Positions 6,123 to 13,943 are shown, counted from the first letter of the stretch. The stretch is 15,094 nt of DNA from an uncultured Actinomycetes bacterium (GCA_945957335.1 CAMFLJ010000055.1:1-15094); one strand, 5' to 3'. Notes: generated from the sequence alone by a model not told the origin. Translations and numbers: made by a program.

Positions 6123-6437
6123 TCACTCGACGGGCGTCATCAGGGTCATCTCGTCCTGGCAGTGACGCGGCGGCTCGGGGTCGGCGTCGGGCGCCACGGT
6201 CATGCGCACCTCCGCCCCGCAGACCTCGCACCGGTAGGCGATCTTGACCTTGCGCAGCTCGCCCGCAGGAGGCGGCTCGGGGATCGGCCGGGCCATGCCG
6301 CCGAGCATCAGGACACCGACCCGCAGGATCAGCCAGCAGGCCACCGCGGCCACCACCACGGCGAGGATGCCGTAGCCGGCCAGCAGGGCGGCGGCGGCGC
6401 CGACGACCACGATTCCGTTGACGATCGGGTGCTTCAC
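6123..6437 (-). CDS. Small membrane protein with C-terminal Cys/His (zinc-ribbon-like) cluster, function unknown
   Basis: 104 residues. A hydrophobic N-terminal region (about 4-48, probably two helices) is followed by a Pro-rich linker (51-58). The short C-terminal domain has Cys70-x2-Cys73 and a His92-Cys93 pair followed by an acidic end. Spacing and composition suggest one metal site built from CxxC plus HC, a reduced zinc ribbon. I believe small proteins with a similar CxxCGxEVRMT...PPRHC end occur in other actinobacteria, but I know no function. The GTG start at 6437 is chosen because a GAGG (6446-6449 on the complement) lies 8 nt upstream. Longer in-frame versions run back into the thiolase gene in a low-complexity shadow frame. 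It could be cotranscribed with the thiolase, 73 nt upstream. Confidence 0.72.
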   Translation of the reverse strand: MKHPIVNGIVVVGAAAALLAGYGILAVVVAAVACWLILRVGVLMLGGMARPIPEPPPAGELRKVKIAYRCEVCGAEVRMTVAPDADPEPPRHCQDEMTLMTPVE

Positions 6438-6510
6438 GGGGTGGTCCTCACGTGCGGGGGAGAGGGCGCCGCCCAGGGTAGCGGGGTGGCCCTCGCGGTC
6501 CGTCGGCGGG

Positions 6511-7704
6511 TCAGCCCAGGCGCTCGATGATCGTGGCGTTGGCCAGGCCGCCGCCCTCGCACATGGTCTGCAGGCCCCATCGGCCGTCGGTGCGCTCGAG
6601 CTCGCACAGGAGGGTGGCGAGCAGGCGGGTGCCCGAGGCGCCCAGGGGGTGGCCGAGGGCGATCGCGCCACCGTTCACGTTCACCTTGTCCATGTCCGGG
6701 TGAAGCTCGCGCTCCCACGCCAGCACCACGGGGGCGAACGCCTCGTTGATCTCGAACAGGTCGATGTCGTCGATCGCCAGCCCGGCCCGCTCGAGCACCT
6801 TGGTGGTGGCGGGGATGGGACCGGTGAGCATGATGCGCGGGTCGACACCGGCGAGGGAGAAGGCGTGGAACCGGGCCCGGGGCGTGAGCCCGAGGCGCTC
6901 GGCGGCGCCCTCGCTCATGATCAGCGCGGCGGAGGCGCCGTCGGTGATCTGCGACGAGTTGCCGGCGGTGATGACACCCTCGGGGTCGAAGGCGGGCTTG
7001 AGGCGGGCGAGGGTCTCGACGGTGGTGTCGTCGCGGATGCCCTCGTCGGCCCGCACGATGCCGTCGGCGGGCACGACCTCGCCGGTCTCCTTGTCGCGCA
7101 CGCGGGCGGCGATCGGCAGGATCTCGCGCTCGAAGCGGCCCTCGTCGCGGGCGCGGGCCGCCTTCTGCTGCGAGCCGGCCGAGAACTCGTCGATCTCCTC
7201 GCGCGTGAGGCCCCACTCCTTGGCGATGAGCTCGGCCGAGAGGCCCTGGGGGATGAGGCCGCCGGCCTCGGCGTAGCGCTCCTGCACCCGCGGGCCGAAC
7301 GGGAACCCGACGCCCTGGCCGAAGGTGGCGCCCATCGGCACGAGGCTCATCACCTCGACTCCCGCGGCGATCACGATGTCGTGCACCCCGGCCATCACCG
7401 ACTGGGCGGCGAAGGCGGCGGCCTGCTGCGACGACCCGCACTGGCGGTCGATGGTGGTGGCGGGCACCGACTCGGGGAACCCGGCGGCGAGCGCCGCGTT
7501 GCGCCCGATGTTGAGGCCCTGGGCGCCGACCTGCGACACGCAGCCCATGAGGACGTCCTCGACCAGCGCGGGGTCGAGGTCGTTGCGCTCGACCAGCGTG
7601 GCGAGCACCTCGCCGGCCAGGTCGGCGGGGTGCCACCCCGAGAGCGAGCCGTTGCGCTTGCCGCCGGGGGTGCGGACGACGTCGACGATCACTGCATCGG
7701 CCAT
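6511..7704 (-). CDS. Thiolase family acetyl-CoA acyltransferase (FadA/FadA5-like)
   Basis: 397 residues, full length. Degradative thiolases cleave 3-ketoacyl-CoA with CoA to release acetyl-CoA; biosynthetic ones run the reverse condensation. Visible features are Cys89 in TIDRQCGSSQQA (acyl-accepting nucleophile), the NEAFAP loop, His352 in GGAIALGHPLGASG, and Cys382 in MCEGGG near the C-terminus (acid/base). Several stretches (KRNGSLSG near residue 17, VNVNGGAIALGHP, LERTD..., ATIIERL end) recall the mycobacterial FadA5 steroid side-chain thiolase from memory, but substrate cannot be assigned from sequence alone. The ATG has a strong GGAGG 7 nt upstream. It follows the flavodoxin-domain gene by 36 nt on the same strand, so cotranscription is likely. 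No dehydrogenase, hydratase or CoA ligase lies nearby. Confidence 0.95.
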   Translation of the reverse strand: MADAVIVDVVRTPGGKRNGSLSGWHPADLAGEVLATLVERNDLDPALVEDVLMGCVSQVGAQGLNIGRNAALAAGFPESVPATTIDRQCGSSQQAAAFAAQSVMAGVHDIVIAAGVEVMSLVPMGATFGQGVGFPFGPRVQERYAEAGGLIPQGLSAELIAKEWGLTREEIDEFSAGSQQKAARARDEGRFEREILPIAARVRDKETGEVVPADGIVRADEGIRDDTTVETLARLKPAFDPEGVITAGNSSQITDGASAALIMSEGAAERLGLTPRARFHAFSLAGVDPRIMLTGPIPATTKVLERAGLAIDDIDLFEINEAFAPVVLAWERELHPDMDKVNVNGGAIALGHPLGASGTRLLATLLCELERTDGRWGLQTMCEGGGLANATIIERLG

Positions 7705-7711
7705 TGGTGAA

Positions 7712-7716
7712 CCTCC
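7712..7716 (-). promoter_or_regulatory. Strong Shine-Dalgarno (GGAGG) of the thiolase gene
   Basis: GGAGG on the minus strand sits 7 nt before the ATG at 7704 and fixes the thiolase start. It contrasts with the SD-less starts in the cell-wall cluster. Confidence 0.8.
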
Positions 7717-7740
7717 GGTGGAGCCCCTTGGGGCGGTGGG

Positions 7741-8283
7741 TCAGCGGGCGTTGGCCTCGCCGGTCGCGAGCATTCCACCGATCGTGGTGCCCCACGCCTC
7801 GACGTCGTCCCAGTCGCGATGGTCGCCGAAGTTTCCACCGAGCACCTTCATCATGCGGATCGAGCTCTTCTTCCACCCTTCGGGCGTCAGGACGCCGGCG
7901 AAGTCGTGATGGTCGACGTGGCCCAGCGCCCGACGGGCCTCGTAGACCGCACGAGGGTCACGGCGGAGCCTGCGCTGCACGGCGGTGCCGAACCCGCCGT
8001 ACGCGCTCGAAGTCGCCCCGACGGAGCTGACGCTGAAGAGCCACGTTGGCCGCTTCGCCAGCGCTGCCTTGTGCGTCCGCAGGAACTCGTGGGCGTCTGG
8101 CAGCCAGGCGCCGTCGTGGATCGCGCTGCCGATCACCGCTGCGTCGTAGCCGCTGAGCGACGCCACGTCGGCGACGGCACGAACGTCGACGTCGGGTCCG
8201 GCAGCGGCGATGGCCTGAGCCAGTCGGGTCGCGATCTCGGCGGTCGAGCCGTGGGCGCTGGCGTGGGCGACGAGCACGCGCAA
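7741..8283 (-). CDS. Flavodoxin-domain protein (HemG/protoporphyrinogen oxidase-like fold)
   Basis: 180 residues from the chosen TTG start. The N-terminus RVLVAHASAHGSTAEIA carries a flavodoxin FMN phosphate loop (ASAHGST, 8-14) on beta-1. Later features are IGSAIHDGAW (51-60) and SVSSVGATSSAYGG (85-97), as in the flavodoxin-domain family that includes HemG. Members bind FMN and act as small cytosolic redox proteins; the substrate here is unknown and there are no heme genes around it. Start choice: TTG at 8283 has GGAGG 8 nt upstream and puts the beta-1 strand at residue 2. An ATG at 8340 would add 19 residues rich in Pro, Gly and Ser but has no Shine-Dalgarno. The thiolase gene follows 36 nt downstream. 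Confidence 0.82.
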   Translation of the reverse strand: MRVLVAHASAHGSTAEIATRLAQAIAAAGPDVDVRAVADVASLSGYDAAVIGSAIHDGAWLPDAHEFLRTHKAALAKRPTWLFSVSSVGATSSAYGGFGTAVQRRLRRDPRAVYEARRALGHVDHHDFAGVLTPEGWKKSSIRMMKVLGGNFGDHRDWDDVEAWGTTIGGMLATGEANAR

Positions 8284-8291
8284 GGAAGGGT

Positions 8292-8296
8292 CCTCC
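8292..8296 (-). promoter_or_regulatory. Shine-Dalgarno (GGAGG) supporting a TTG start
   Basis: GGAGG on the minus strand lies 8 nt before TTG at 8283. It is the main reason for preferring the short form of the flavodoxin-domain protein over the ATG at 8340. Confidence 0.6.
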
Positions 8297-8396
8297 GAAT
8301 CGGGTCCGGGCGGGTGTCCGGAGGGTTCGAGGCTACCCATCGGTGCGGGCGTGTCGCCCCGGGCTGGTCCGGGCCGTGTCTGGTGGTCCGCTGTGG

Positions 8397-9854
8397 TCAG
8401 AGCTCGCCGGCGGCGCGCTGGGTGGCCACCGGGTCGTGGTGCTCCCAGATCGCCTCGATCTCCTCGAGCGTGCGGCCCTTGGTCTCGGGGACCTTTCGGC
8501 TGATCCAGACGAACGAGACGACGGCGACGGCGGCGAAGAGGAAGAACGTGTTCGAGGTGCCGATGTCGTCGATCAGCGTGAGGAAGAACTGGCTCACGAG
8601 GAACGCGGCCCCCCAGTTGACGGCGGTGGCGAAGCTCACGGCCCGGCCGCGCACCCGGGTCGGGAAGATCTCGTTGATGACCGTCCACACGACCGGCCCC
8701 AGCGAGAAGGCGAACGAGGCGATGAACACCACCAGCGCGACGAGGGTGATGATGCCGGCGGTGGTGGGCCCGCCGGTGCCGGCGCCGCTCGTGTCGGCTC
8801 CGTCCATCCAGTGGAAGCAGAGCCCGACGGTGACGAGGCTGACGGTCATGCCGACGAGGCCGGCGAGCAGCAGCGGCCGGCGGCCGAAGCGGTCGACGTA
8901 GGCCACGGCGATGAACGTGGCCAGCACGTTCACGCCACCGACGGCCCACGTGGTGGCCGCGGCCTGGTCGGCGGGGGTGGCGAAGCCGGCCTTCGCGAAG
9001 ATCGTGTCGGCGTAGTAGATGATCGCGTTGATGCCGGTGAGCTGCTGCGCCAGCGCCAGGCCGATGCCCACCATCAACGGCTTGCGCAGCGACTTCGAGA
9101 ACACCTCGCGCCACGAGGCCCGGTCGGCGTCCTCGGCCCGTGCCGCCTCCTCGATGGCGTCGAGGGTGGCGTCGACGTCGACGTCGGGTCGCACCTTGTG
9201 CAGGGCCTTGGCGGCGTCGTCGCGGCGGCCCTTCCCGATCAGCCAGCGCGGCGTGTCGGGCATGGGGGCCATGGCGATCAGCAGCAGCACACCCGGCACG
9301 GCGGAGGCGCCGAGCATGCCGCGCCACGCGTCGTTGTTCGTCAGGTGCTGGTCGACGAAGTAGGCGATGAAGATGCCGATGGTGATCGCCAGCTGGTAGG
9401 TCGACACGAAGCGGCCGCGCAGCCGGGTGGGGGCCTGCTCGGCGGCGTAGAGGGGGGCGGCCACCGAGGCCACGCCCACACCGAAGCCCACCGTGAAGCG
9501 GCCGACGACGAGCACGGCCGTGCCGGGGGCCAGGGCCTCGACGAACGCACCGACGGTGAACAGGCCCGCTGCCAGCAGCACAGTGGTGCGCCGCCCGATG
9601 CGGTCGGCGAGCGTGCCGGCCACGAGGGCGCCGAAGAGGGCGCCGAGGGTGACCCAGCTGACGATGACCTCGCTCATCGTCGTGCTCAGGTGGAACGACG
9701 ACTGGATGCCCTCGAGGGCACCGGCGATGACGCCCTGGTCGTAGCCGAACAGCAGGCCGGCGAGCATGATCACCACGCCCACCATCAGGAGCCAGAAGCC
9801 GACCTTGCCGGTCCTCCCGCCCTCGTCCGTCGTCGGTCTCGCCTCGGTGGCCAC
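8397..9854 (-). CDS. Sugar porter family MFS transporter (sugar:H+ symporter-like)
   Basis: 485 residues with the twelve-helix MFS layout. Sugar-porter signatures are FGYDQGVIAGAL in helix 1 (36-47), DRIGRR (84-89) and its second-half copy DRFGRR (321-326), PDTPRWL at the end of helix 6 (199-205), QQLTGINAIIYYA in helix 7 (270-282), and PETKGRTLEEIE after helix 12 (456-467). QLTGIN is a sugar-contacting segment in XylE/GLUT-type carriers. Likely substrates are hexoses, pentoses or polyols, but sequence alone does not decide. A loop rich in Gly, Ser and Thr (352-365) precedes the helix-10 region. The start is GTG at 9854 with an AAGGGGG Shine-Dalgarno a few bases upstream; there is no earlier Met in frame. 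zwf and a GH15 hydrolase nearby fit a role in sugar uptake. Confidence 0.93.
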   Translation of the reverse strand: MATEARPTTDEGGRTGKVGFWLLMVGVVIMLAGLLFGYDQGVIAGALEGIQSSFHLSTTMSEVIVSWVTLGALFGALVAGTLADRIGRRTTVLLAAGLFTVGAFVEALAPGTAVLVVGRFTVGFGVGVASVAAPLYAAEQAPTRLRGRFVSTYQLAITIGIFIAYFVDQHLTNNDAWRGMLGASAVPGVLLLIAMAPMPDTPRWLIGKGRRDDAAKALHKVRPDVDVDATLDAIEEAARAEDADRASWREVFSKSLRKPLMVGIGLALAQQLTGINAIIYYADTIFAKAGFATPADQAAATTWAVGGVNVLATFIAVAYVDRFGRRPLLLAGLVGMTVSLVTVGLCFHWMDGADTSGAGTGGPTTAGIITLVALVVFIASFAFSLGPVVWTVINEIFPTRVRGRAVSFATAVNWGAAFLVSQFFLTLIDDIGTSNTFFLFAAVAVVSFVWISRKVPETKGRTLEEIEAIWEHHDPVATQRAAGEL

Positions 9855-9898
9855 GCTGCCCCCTTCGCCCGCGCCCGGCGGCGCGTCGTTCGTCGCGC

Positions 9899-9904
9899 AA
9901 CCTA
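9899..9904 (-). promoter_or_regulatory. Candidate -10 box (TAGGTT) for the sugar transporter
   Basis: TAGGTT on the minus strand fits TAnnnT and would give a leader of roughly 35-40 nt carrying the AAGGGGG ribosome site. It lies just downstream of the hairpin at 9918-9942, suggesting that the transporter has its own promoter after the zwf operon ends. No clear -35 is visible. Confidence 0.3.
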
Positions 9905-9917
9905 GGGGGCGGAGGCT

Positions 9918-9942
9918 TCGGCGGCGCGGATCGCGCCGCCGA
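9918..9942 (-). terminator. 11-bp GC-rich hairpin ending the zwf-phosphatase operon
   Basis: TCGGCGGCGCG (9918-9928) and CGCGCCGCCGA (9932-9942) form a perfect 11-bp stem with a 3-nt loop, beginning 10 nt after the histidine phosphatase stop in the transcribed direction. There is no T-run. Position and stem strength support a terminator or 3'-end stabiliser. Confidence 0.6.
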
Positions 9943-9952
9943 CCCGGGGTGG

Positions 9953-10525
9953 CTAGCGGGCGTTGAAGCGTATGACGCCCGGATAGTCGTGCTCCCACCC
10001 GAGCTGGCTGAGGCTTGCCGTCTCGAGGATGAAGCGGCGGCCCTCGATCGGGTCGAGGCCGCACCACCGGGCGATGAGGATGCGGAGGATGTGCCCGTGG
10101 GCGAACAGCGCCACGTCGCCGTCGGCCGAGCGGGCCCGCTCGATCACCCGGTCGACGCGCTCCCCGGCCTCGTCGAGGGTCTCGCCACCCGGGCAGGGGT
10201 GGGTCCACACGGTCCAGCCCGGCACGGTCTCGCGGATGGTGGCGGTGGTGACGCCCTCGTACTCGCCGTAGTCGAGCTCGCGCAGGTCGGGGTCGATCTC
10301 GGCCTGGCCGGCGAGGCCGACGAGCTCGCACGTGTGGCGCGCCCGCTGGAGAGGGCTGGTGAGCACCAGCGCGAACTCGTGGCCGGCGAGCAGCTTGCCG
10401 GTGGCGCGCGCCTGGTCCTCGCCCTCGGGGAGGAGGGGCAGGTCGGTGATGCCGGTGTGGCGGCCGTTCTTGCTCCACTCCGTCGCGCCGTGGCGGATGG
10501 GGTAGACGTCGTGGAGACCGCTCAC
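9953..10525 (-). CDS. Histidine phosphatase (phosphoglycerate mutase-like) family protein
   Basis: 190 residues. Catalytic features are the RHG motif (Arg11, His12, Gly13 in IRHGATEWS; His12 is the phosphorylated residue), Arg61/Arg63 in SPLQRARHT, Glu83 in LRELDYGEYEG, and His143 in FAHGH. This is the plain two-layer family fold without large insertions, closer to broad-specificity phosphatases of this superfamily than to glycolytic phosphoglycerate mutase, which is longer. The start is GTG at 10525, overlapping the zwf stop as GTGA, so it is translationally coupled to zwf. Coupling suggests a sugar-phosphate or related metabolite as substrate, which is inference. A GC-rich hairpin follows the gene. 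Confidence 0.9.
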   Translation of the reverse strand: MSGLHDVYPIRHGATEWSKNGRHTGITDLPLLPEGEDQARATGKLLAGHEFALVLTSPLQRARHTCELVGLAGQAEIDPDLRELDYGEYEGVTTATIRETVPGWTVWTHPCPGGETLDEAGERVDRVIERARSADGDVALFAHGHILRILIARWCGLDPIEGRRFILETASLSQLGWEHDYPGVIRFNAR

Positions 10526-11940
10526 ACCGGTCCGCCCGGGGGCTCCTCGGGCCAGCCGCCGGTGCGGCGGGTGAGCGCGCTGGCCCCGGCAGGGCCCCAC
10601 GAGCCCTGGGCGTAGGGCTCGACCGGGGAGTACTCGGTGAGGATGCGCTCGACGATGCGCCACGACTCGAGGACGGTGTCCTCGCGGGCGAACAGGGTGG
10701 GGTCGCCCTTCATGGCCTCCTCGATGAGGAGCTCGTAGGGCTCGGGGCCGCCGTCGGCGCGCATGTCGGGGGGCGGCGCCACCGTGATGGCCTCGGGCAT
10801 CATCCCCTCGCCCGGGGTCTTCCGGAGCAGGGTCATGGCGTCGAAGCTGTCGGGCTTCACCTCGATGCGCATCGAGTTGTGCGGCAGGTGCGAGTGCTCC
10901 GGGATCCACAGCGGCCGCGGCGGGCGCTTGAACTCGATCGTCATCTCGGTGACGGTCTGGGCCATGGCCTTGCCCGCCCGCAGGAAGAACGGCACGCCGC
11001 TCCAGCGGGGCGAGTCGATGTGGAGCAGGAAGGCGCCGTAGGTCTCGGTGTCGGAGCCGGCCTTCACGCCGGGCACCGCGAGGTAGCCGTCGTACTGGCC
11101 GCGCACGTAGTGCTCGGGGTCGACCACCCGGCAGGCCTCGAGGACCTTGCCCTTCTCGTCGCGCAGCGCCTTGGCCGACTCGTTCACCGGCTGCTCCATG
11201 GCGAGCAGGGCCACCATCTGCAGGAGGTGGTTCTGCATGACGTCGCGCATGGCGCCGACCGAGTCGTAGAACGCCCCGCGGTCCTCGACGCCGAACGACT
11301 CGGCCATGGTGATCTTCACCGAGGACACCAGGTTGCGGTTCCAGAGCGGCTCGGTGATGGCGTTGGCGAAGCGGCTCACCAGCAGGCTGCGCAGCGCCTC
11401 CTTGCCGACGAAGTGGTCGATGCGGAAGATGGCCGACTCGGCGAAGTGCTCGTGGAGGGTGGCGTTGAGCTCGACGGCGGAGTCGTGGTCGCGGCCGAAG
11501 GGCTTCTCGATGATGAGGCGGGCGCCCTGGTCGAGGCCCACGCCGGCGATGCCCTCGGCGACGGTGGCGAACATCGACGGCGGGATGGCGAAGTGGAAGA
11601 CCGGGTGCTGGGTGGCGCCGGCCGCCGCCTTCAGCTTCTCGAAGGTGGCGGGCTCGGCGTAGTTGCCCGACACGTAGGTCATGTTGGCGGCCAGGCGGTC
11701 GAACGCGGCCTGGTCCCACTCCTCGCCCTCCTCGACGATGGCGGCCCGGGCGTGCTCCACGAGGTCGGCGGTGGTCCAGTCGTCGAGGGCCACGCCGATG
11801 ACGGGGATGCCGAGCAGCCCACGCTTCTCGAGGCGGTACACGGCGGGGAAGAGCTTCTTCTTGGCCAGGTCGCCCGAGGCCCCGAACATCACGAGGAGGT
11901 CGGAGCGGGGCCGGTCGGCGGTGGACGGGGATGACGGCAT
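10522..11940 (-). CDS. zwf: Glucose-6-phosphate 1-dehydrogenase
   Basis: 472 residues from the chosen ATG. It oxidises glucose-6-phosphate to 6-phosphogluconolactone with NADP+ (or NAD+), the entry to the pentose phosphate pathway. Visible motifs are the dinucleotide-binding GASGDLAKKKLFP (20-32), EKPFG (145-149), the substrate signature RIDHFVGKE (173-181; His176 and Lys180), and His238 in MQNHLLQ, matching the catalytic base of the Leuconostoc enzyme. The ATG at 11940 has GGGAG 8 nt upstream and starts close to the first strand. A GTG at 11997 would add 19 residues with no ribosome site. The histidine phosphatase gene overlaps its stop. No gnd, opcA or transaldolase is in the window. The 80-bp gap upstream is shared with the divergent GH15 gene. 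Confidence 0.97.
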   Translation of the reverse strand: MPSSPSTADRPRSDLLVMFGASGDLAKKKLFPAVYRLEKRGLLGIPVIGVALDDWTTADLVEHARAAIVEEGEEWDQAAFDRLAANMTYVSGNYAEPATFEKLKAAAGATQHPVFHFAIPPSMFATVAEGIAGVGLDQGARLIIEKPFGRDHDSAVELNATLHEHFAESAIFRIDHFVGKEALRSLLVSRFANAITEPLWNRNLVSSVKITMAESFGVEDRGAFYDSVGAMRDVMQNHLLQMVALLAMEQPVNESAKALRDEKGKVLEACRVVDPEHYVRGQYDGYLAVPGVKAGSDTETYGAFLLHIDSPRWSGVPFFLRAGKAMAQTVTEMTIEFKRPPRPLWIPEHSHLPHNSMRIEVKPDSFDAMTLLRKTPGEGMMPEAITVAPPPDMRADGGPEPYELLIEEAMKGDPTLFAREDTVLESWRIVERILTEYSPVEPYAQGSWGPAGASALTRRTGGWPEEPPGGPV

Positions 11941-11977
11941 TCGGACGGCTCCCGGGCGAGACTCGAAGGGCGTCTGA

Positions 11978-11983
11978 ACCGTA
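11978..11983 (-). promoter_or_regulatory. Candidate -10 box (TACGGT) for zwf
   Basis: TACGGT on the minus strand fits TAnnnT and would start transcription about 30 nt before the zwf ATG, leaving a leader that holds the GGGAG ribosome site. It lies in the divergent zwf/GH15 gap. The expected -35 position reads CCCCGG, so support is weak. Confidence 0.3.
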
Positions 11984-12020
11984 GCCACCAGGGCCACGTG
12001 CCGGGGGAGAGTGCCGAACC

Positions 12021-13943
12021 GTGCCGTCTCGCATCGAGGACTACGCCCTGATCGGCGACGCCCGCACGGTCGCCCTCGTCGGCCGCGACGGCTCGATCGA
12101 CTGGTGGTGCGCGCCGCGGGTCGACTCGGCGGCGTCGTTCGCGGCGTTGCTCGGCTCGGCCCGCGACGGCCGGTGGGTGGTGGCGCCCTCCGAGCCGGTC
12201 ACGAGCGTCGAGCGGGCCTACTCCACCGACACCGTCGTGCTGGAGACCACCGTCACCACGGCCGGGGGGCGGGCGGTCGTCACCGACTTCATGCCGCGCC
12301 ACGACCTCGAGCACCCGGCGATCATCCGCGTCGTGCGGGGCCTGGAGGGCTCGGTGCGGTTCGGCTCCGAGGTCGTCGTCCGCTTCGACTACGGGGCGCT
12401 GGTCCCGTGGGTCCGCCACCACGACGGCGGGGTCGACGCTCGTGGCGGCGCCGACGGCGTCGTGCTCCACAGCACCGTGCCCACCCACGGCCGCGACCTC
12501 ACGACCTTCGCCGGCTTCGACGTGGTCGAGGGCCAGCAGGAGTCGTTCGTGCTGGCGTGGTTCCCGTCCCACGAGGACCCACCGCCCGCGCCCGACGTCG
12601 ACGAGGCCCTCGCCGACACCCTGGCGTGGTGGCGCGACTGGGCGTCGTCGTGCTGCGTCGCCGGCCCGTGGCGCGACGCGGTGCTGCGCTCGCTGCTCAC
12701 CCTGAAGGCACTCACCTACGAGCCCACCGGGGGCATCGTCGCCGCGGCCACCACGTCGCTGCCCGAGTGGATCGGCAGCGTCCGCAACTGGGACTACCGC
12801 TACTGCTGGCTCCGTGACGCCACCTTCACGCTGAACGCCCTGCTGGGCAACGGCTACCGCGACGAGGCCGCGGCCTGGAGCGAGTGGCTGCGCCGGGCGG
12901 TGGCGGGCAGCCCCGACAAGCTCCAGATCATGTACGGCGTGGCCGGCGAGCGGCGCCTCGACGAGTACGAGATCCCGTGGCTGTCGGGCTACGAGGGCTC
13001 GGCGCCGGTTCGGGTGGGCAACGGGGCCAGCGGGCAGTTCCAGCTCGACGTGTACGGCGAGGTGCTCGACATGGTCTGGCACACCGCGGAGGTGCTCGAG
13101 GACCGCCTGCCCGACGACACGTGGGCGCTGTGCCGGATGCTGGTCGAGCACGTGGCCAAGGTCTGGCGCCTGCCCGACGACGGGATCTGGGAGGTGCGTG
13201 GCCCGCAGCGCCACTTCGTCCACTCGAAGGTCATGGCCTGGGTGGCCGTCGACCGCTGGGTGAAGCTGTGCGAGGCCGAGCGCCCCGACGAGCCCCTGGC
13301 CCGGTGGCGGCGCCTGCGCGACGAGATCCACGACGACGTCTGCGACCAGGGCTGGAACGACGAGGTCGGGTCGTTCACCCAGTACTACGGCTGCGACGAG
13401 CTCGACGCGTCGCTGCTGATGCTCGCCCTCGTGGGCTTCCTGCCGCCCGACGACCCTCGCATCGTCGCCACCGTCGAGGCCATCGAGCGCGACCTCCTCG
13501 TCGACGGCTTCGTGCTGCGCTACCGCACCGAGGCGCGCCACCCCCGTGACGAGGTGGCCGACGCGGGCCGCGACGCCGGTGGCGCCGACGACGGCACCAC
13601 CACCGTCGACGGCCTGCCCCCGGGCGAGGGCTCGTTCCTGCTGACCACGTTCTGGCTCGTCGACAACCTGGTGCTCATCGGCCGCGTCGACGAGGCCCGC
13701 GAGGTGTTCGAGCGCCTCCTCGCGCTGCGCAACGACGTGGGCCTGCTCTCCGAGGAGTACGACCCGGTGGCCGGGCGGATGCTCGGCAACTTCCCCCAGG
13801 CGTTCTCGCACGTGGGCCTGGTCAACTCGGCGGCCAACCTCGAGCACGGCATCGAGGGCCCGGCGGCGCGCCGCTCCCGGCGGCGGGCGCGGGCCGAGGC
13901 ACCCGGGGCCGACGCCGCCACGACGGACGGCTCCGCGACCTGA
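12021..13943 (+). CDS. Glycoside hydrolase family 15 protein (glucoamylase/trehalase type)
   Basis: 640 residues, no signal peptide, so cytosolic. The N-terminal beta-sandwich part begins IEDYALIGDARTVALVGRDG, typical of this bacterial GH15 group. The (alpha/alpha)6 catalytic domain (about 215-610) has SLPEWIGSVRNWDYRYCWLRD (246-266), GQFQLDVYGEVLD (338-350), DDGIWEVRGPQRHFVHSK (386-403) with Glu391 as the likely general acid, and LLSEEYDP...GNFPQAFSHVGL (575-600) with Glu578/Glu579 as the likely base. Members hydrolyse trehalose, maltooligosaccharides or related alpha-glucosides with inversion; mycobacterial trehalases belong here, but substrate is undecided. A Gly/Asp-rich stretch at about 507-535 looks like an insertion. 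The tail (616-640) is Arg/Ala-rich and probably disordered. The start is GTG with a purine-rich GGGGGAGA about 11 nt upstream. Divergent zwf supports a link to glucose metabolism. Confidence 0.93.
   Translation: MPSRIEDYALIGDARTVALVGRDGSIDWWCAPRVDSAASFAALLGSARDGRWVVAPSEPVTSVERAYSTDTVVLETTVTTAGGRAVVTDFMPRHDLEHPAIIRVVRGLEGSVRFGSEVVVRFDYGALVPWVRHHDGGVDARGGADGVVLHSTVPTHGRDLTTFAGFDVVEGQQESFVLAWFPSHEDPPPAPDVDEALADTLAWWRDWASSCCVAGPWRDAVLRSLLTLKALTYEPTGGIVAAATTSLPEWIGSVRNWDYRYCWLRDATFTLNALLGNGYRDEAAAWSEWLRRAVAGSPDKLQIMYGVAGERRLDEYEIPWLSGYEGSAPVRVGNGASGQFQLDVYGEVLDMVWHTAEVLEDRLPDDTWALCRMLVEHVAKVWRLPDDGIWEVRGPQRHFVHSKVMAWVAVDRWVKLCEAERPDEPLARWRRLRDEIHDDVCDQGWNDEVGSFTQYYGCDELDASLLMLALVGFLPPDDPRIVATVEAIERDLLVDGFVLRYRTEARHPRDEVADAGRDAGGADDGTTTVDGLPPGEGSFLLTTFWLVDNLVLIGRVDEAREVFERLLALRNDVGLLSEEYDPVAGRMLGNFPQAFSHVGLVNSAANLEHGIEGPAARRSRRRARAEAPGADAATTDGSAT

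Noticed and set aside
6418..7710. 430-codon plus-strand frame opposite the thiolase
   Set aside because: Gly/Ala/Asp/His-rich antisense translation; the minus strand encodes a full thiolase with all catalytic residues.
8337..8396. Terminator after the sugar transporter
   Set aside because: Only a 5-bp CCCGG/CCGGG stem is visible; too weak to call in DNA of this GC content.
11889..13847. 652-codon minus-strand frame opposite the GH15 gene
   Set aside because: Antisense shadow of a well-conserved GH15 gene with no recognisable domain of its own.
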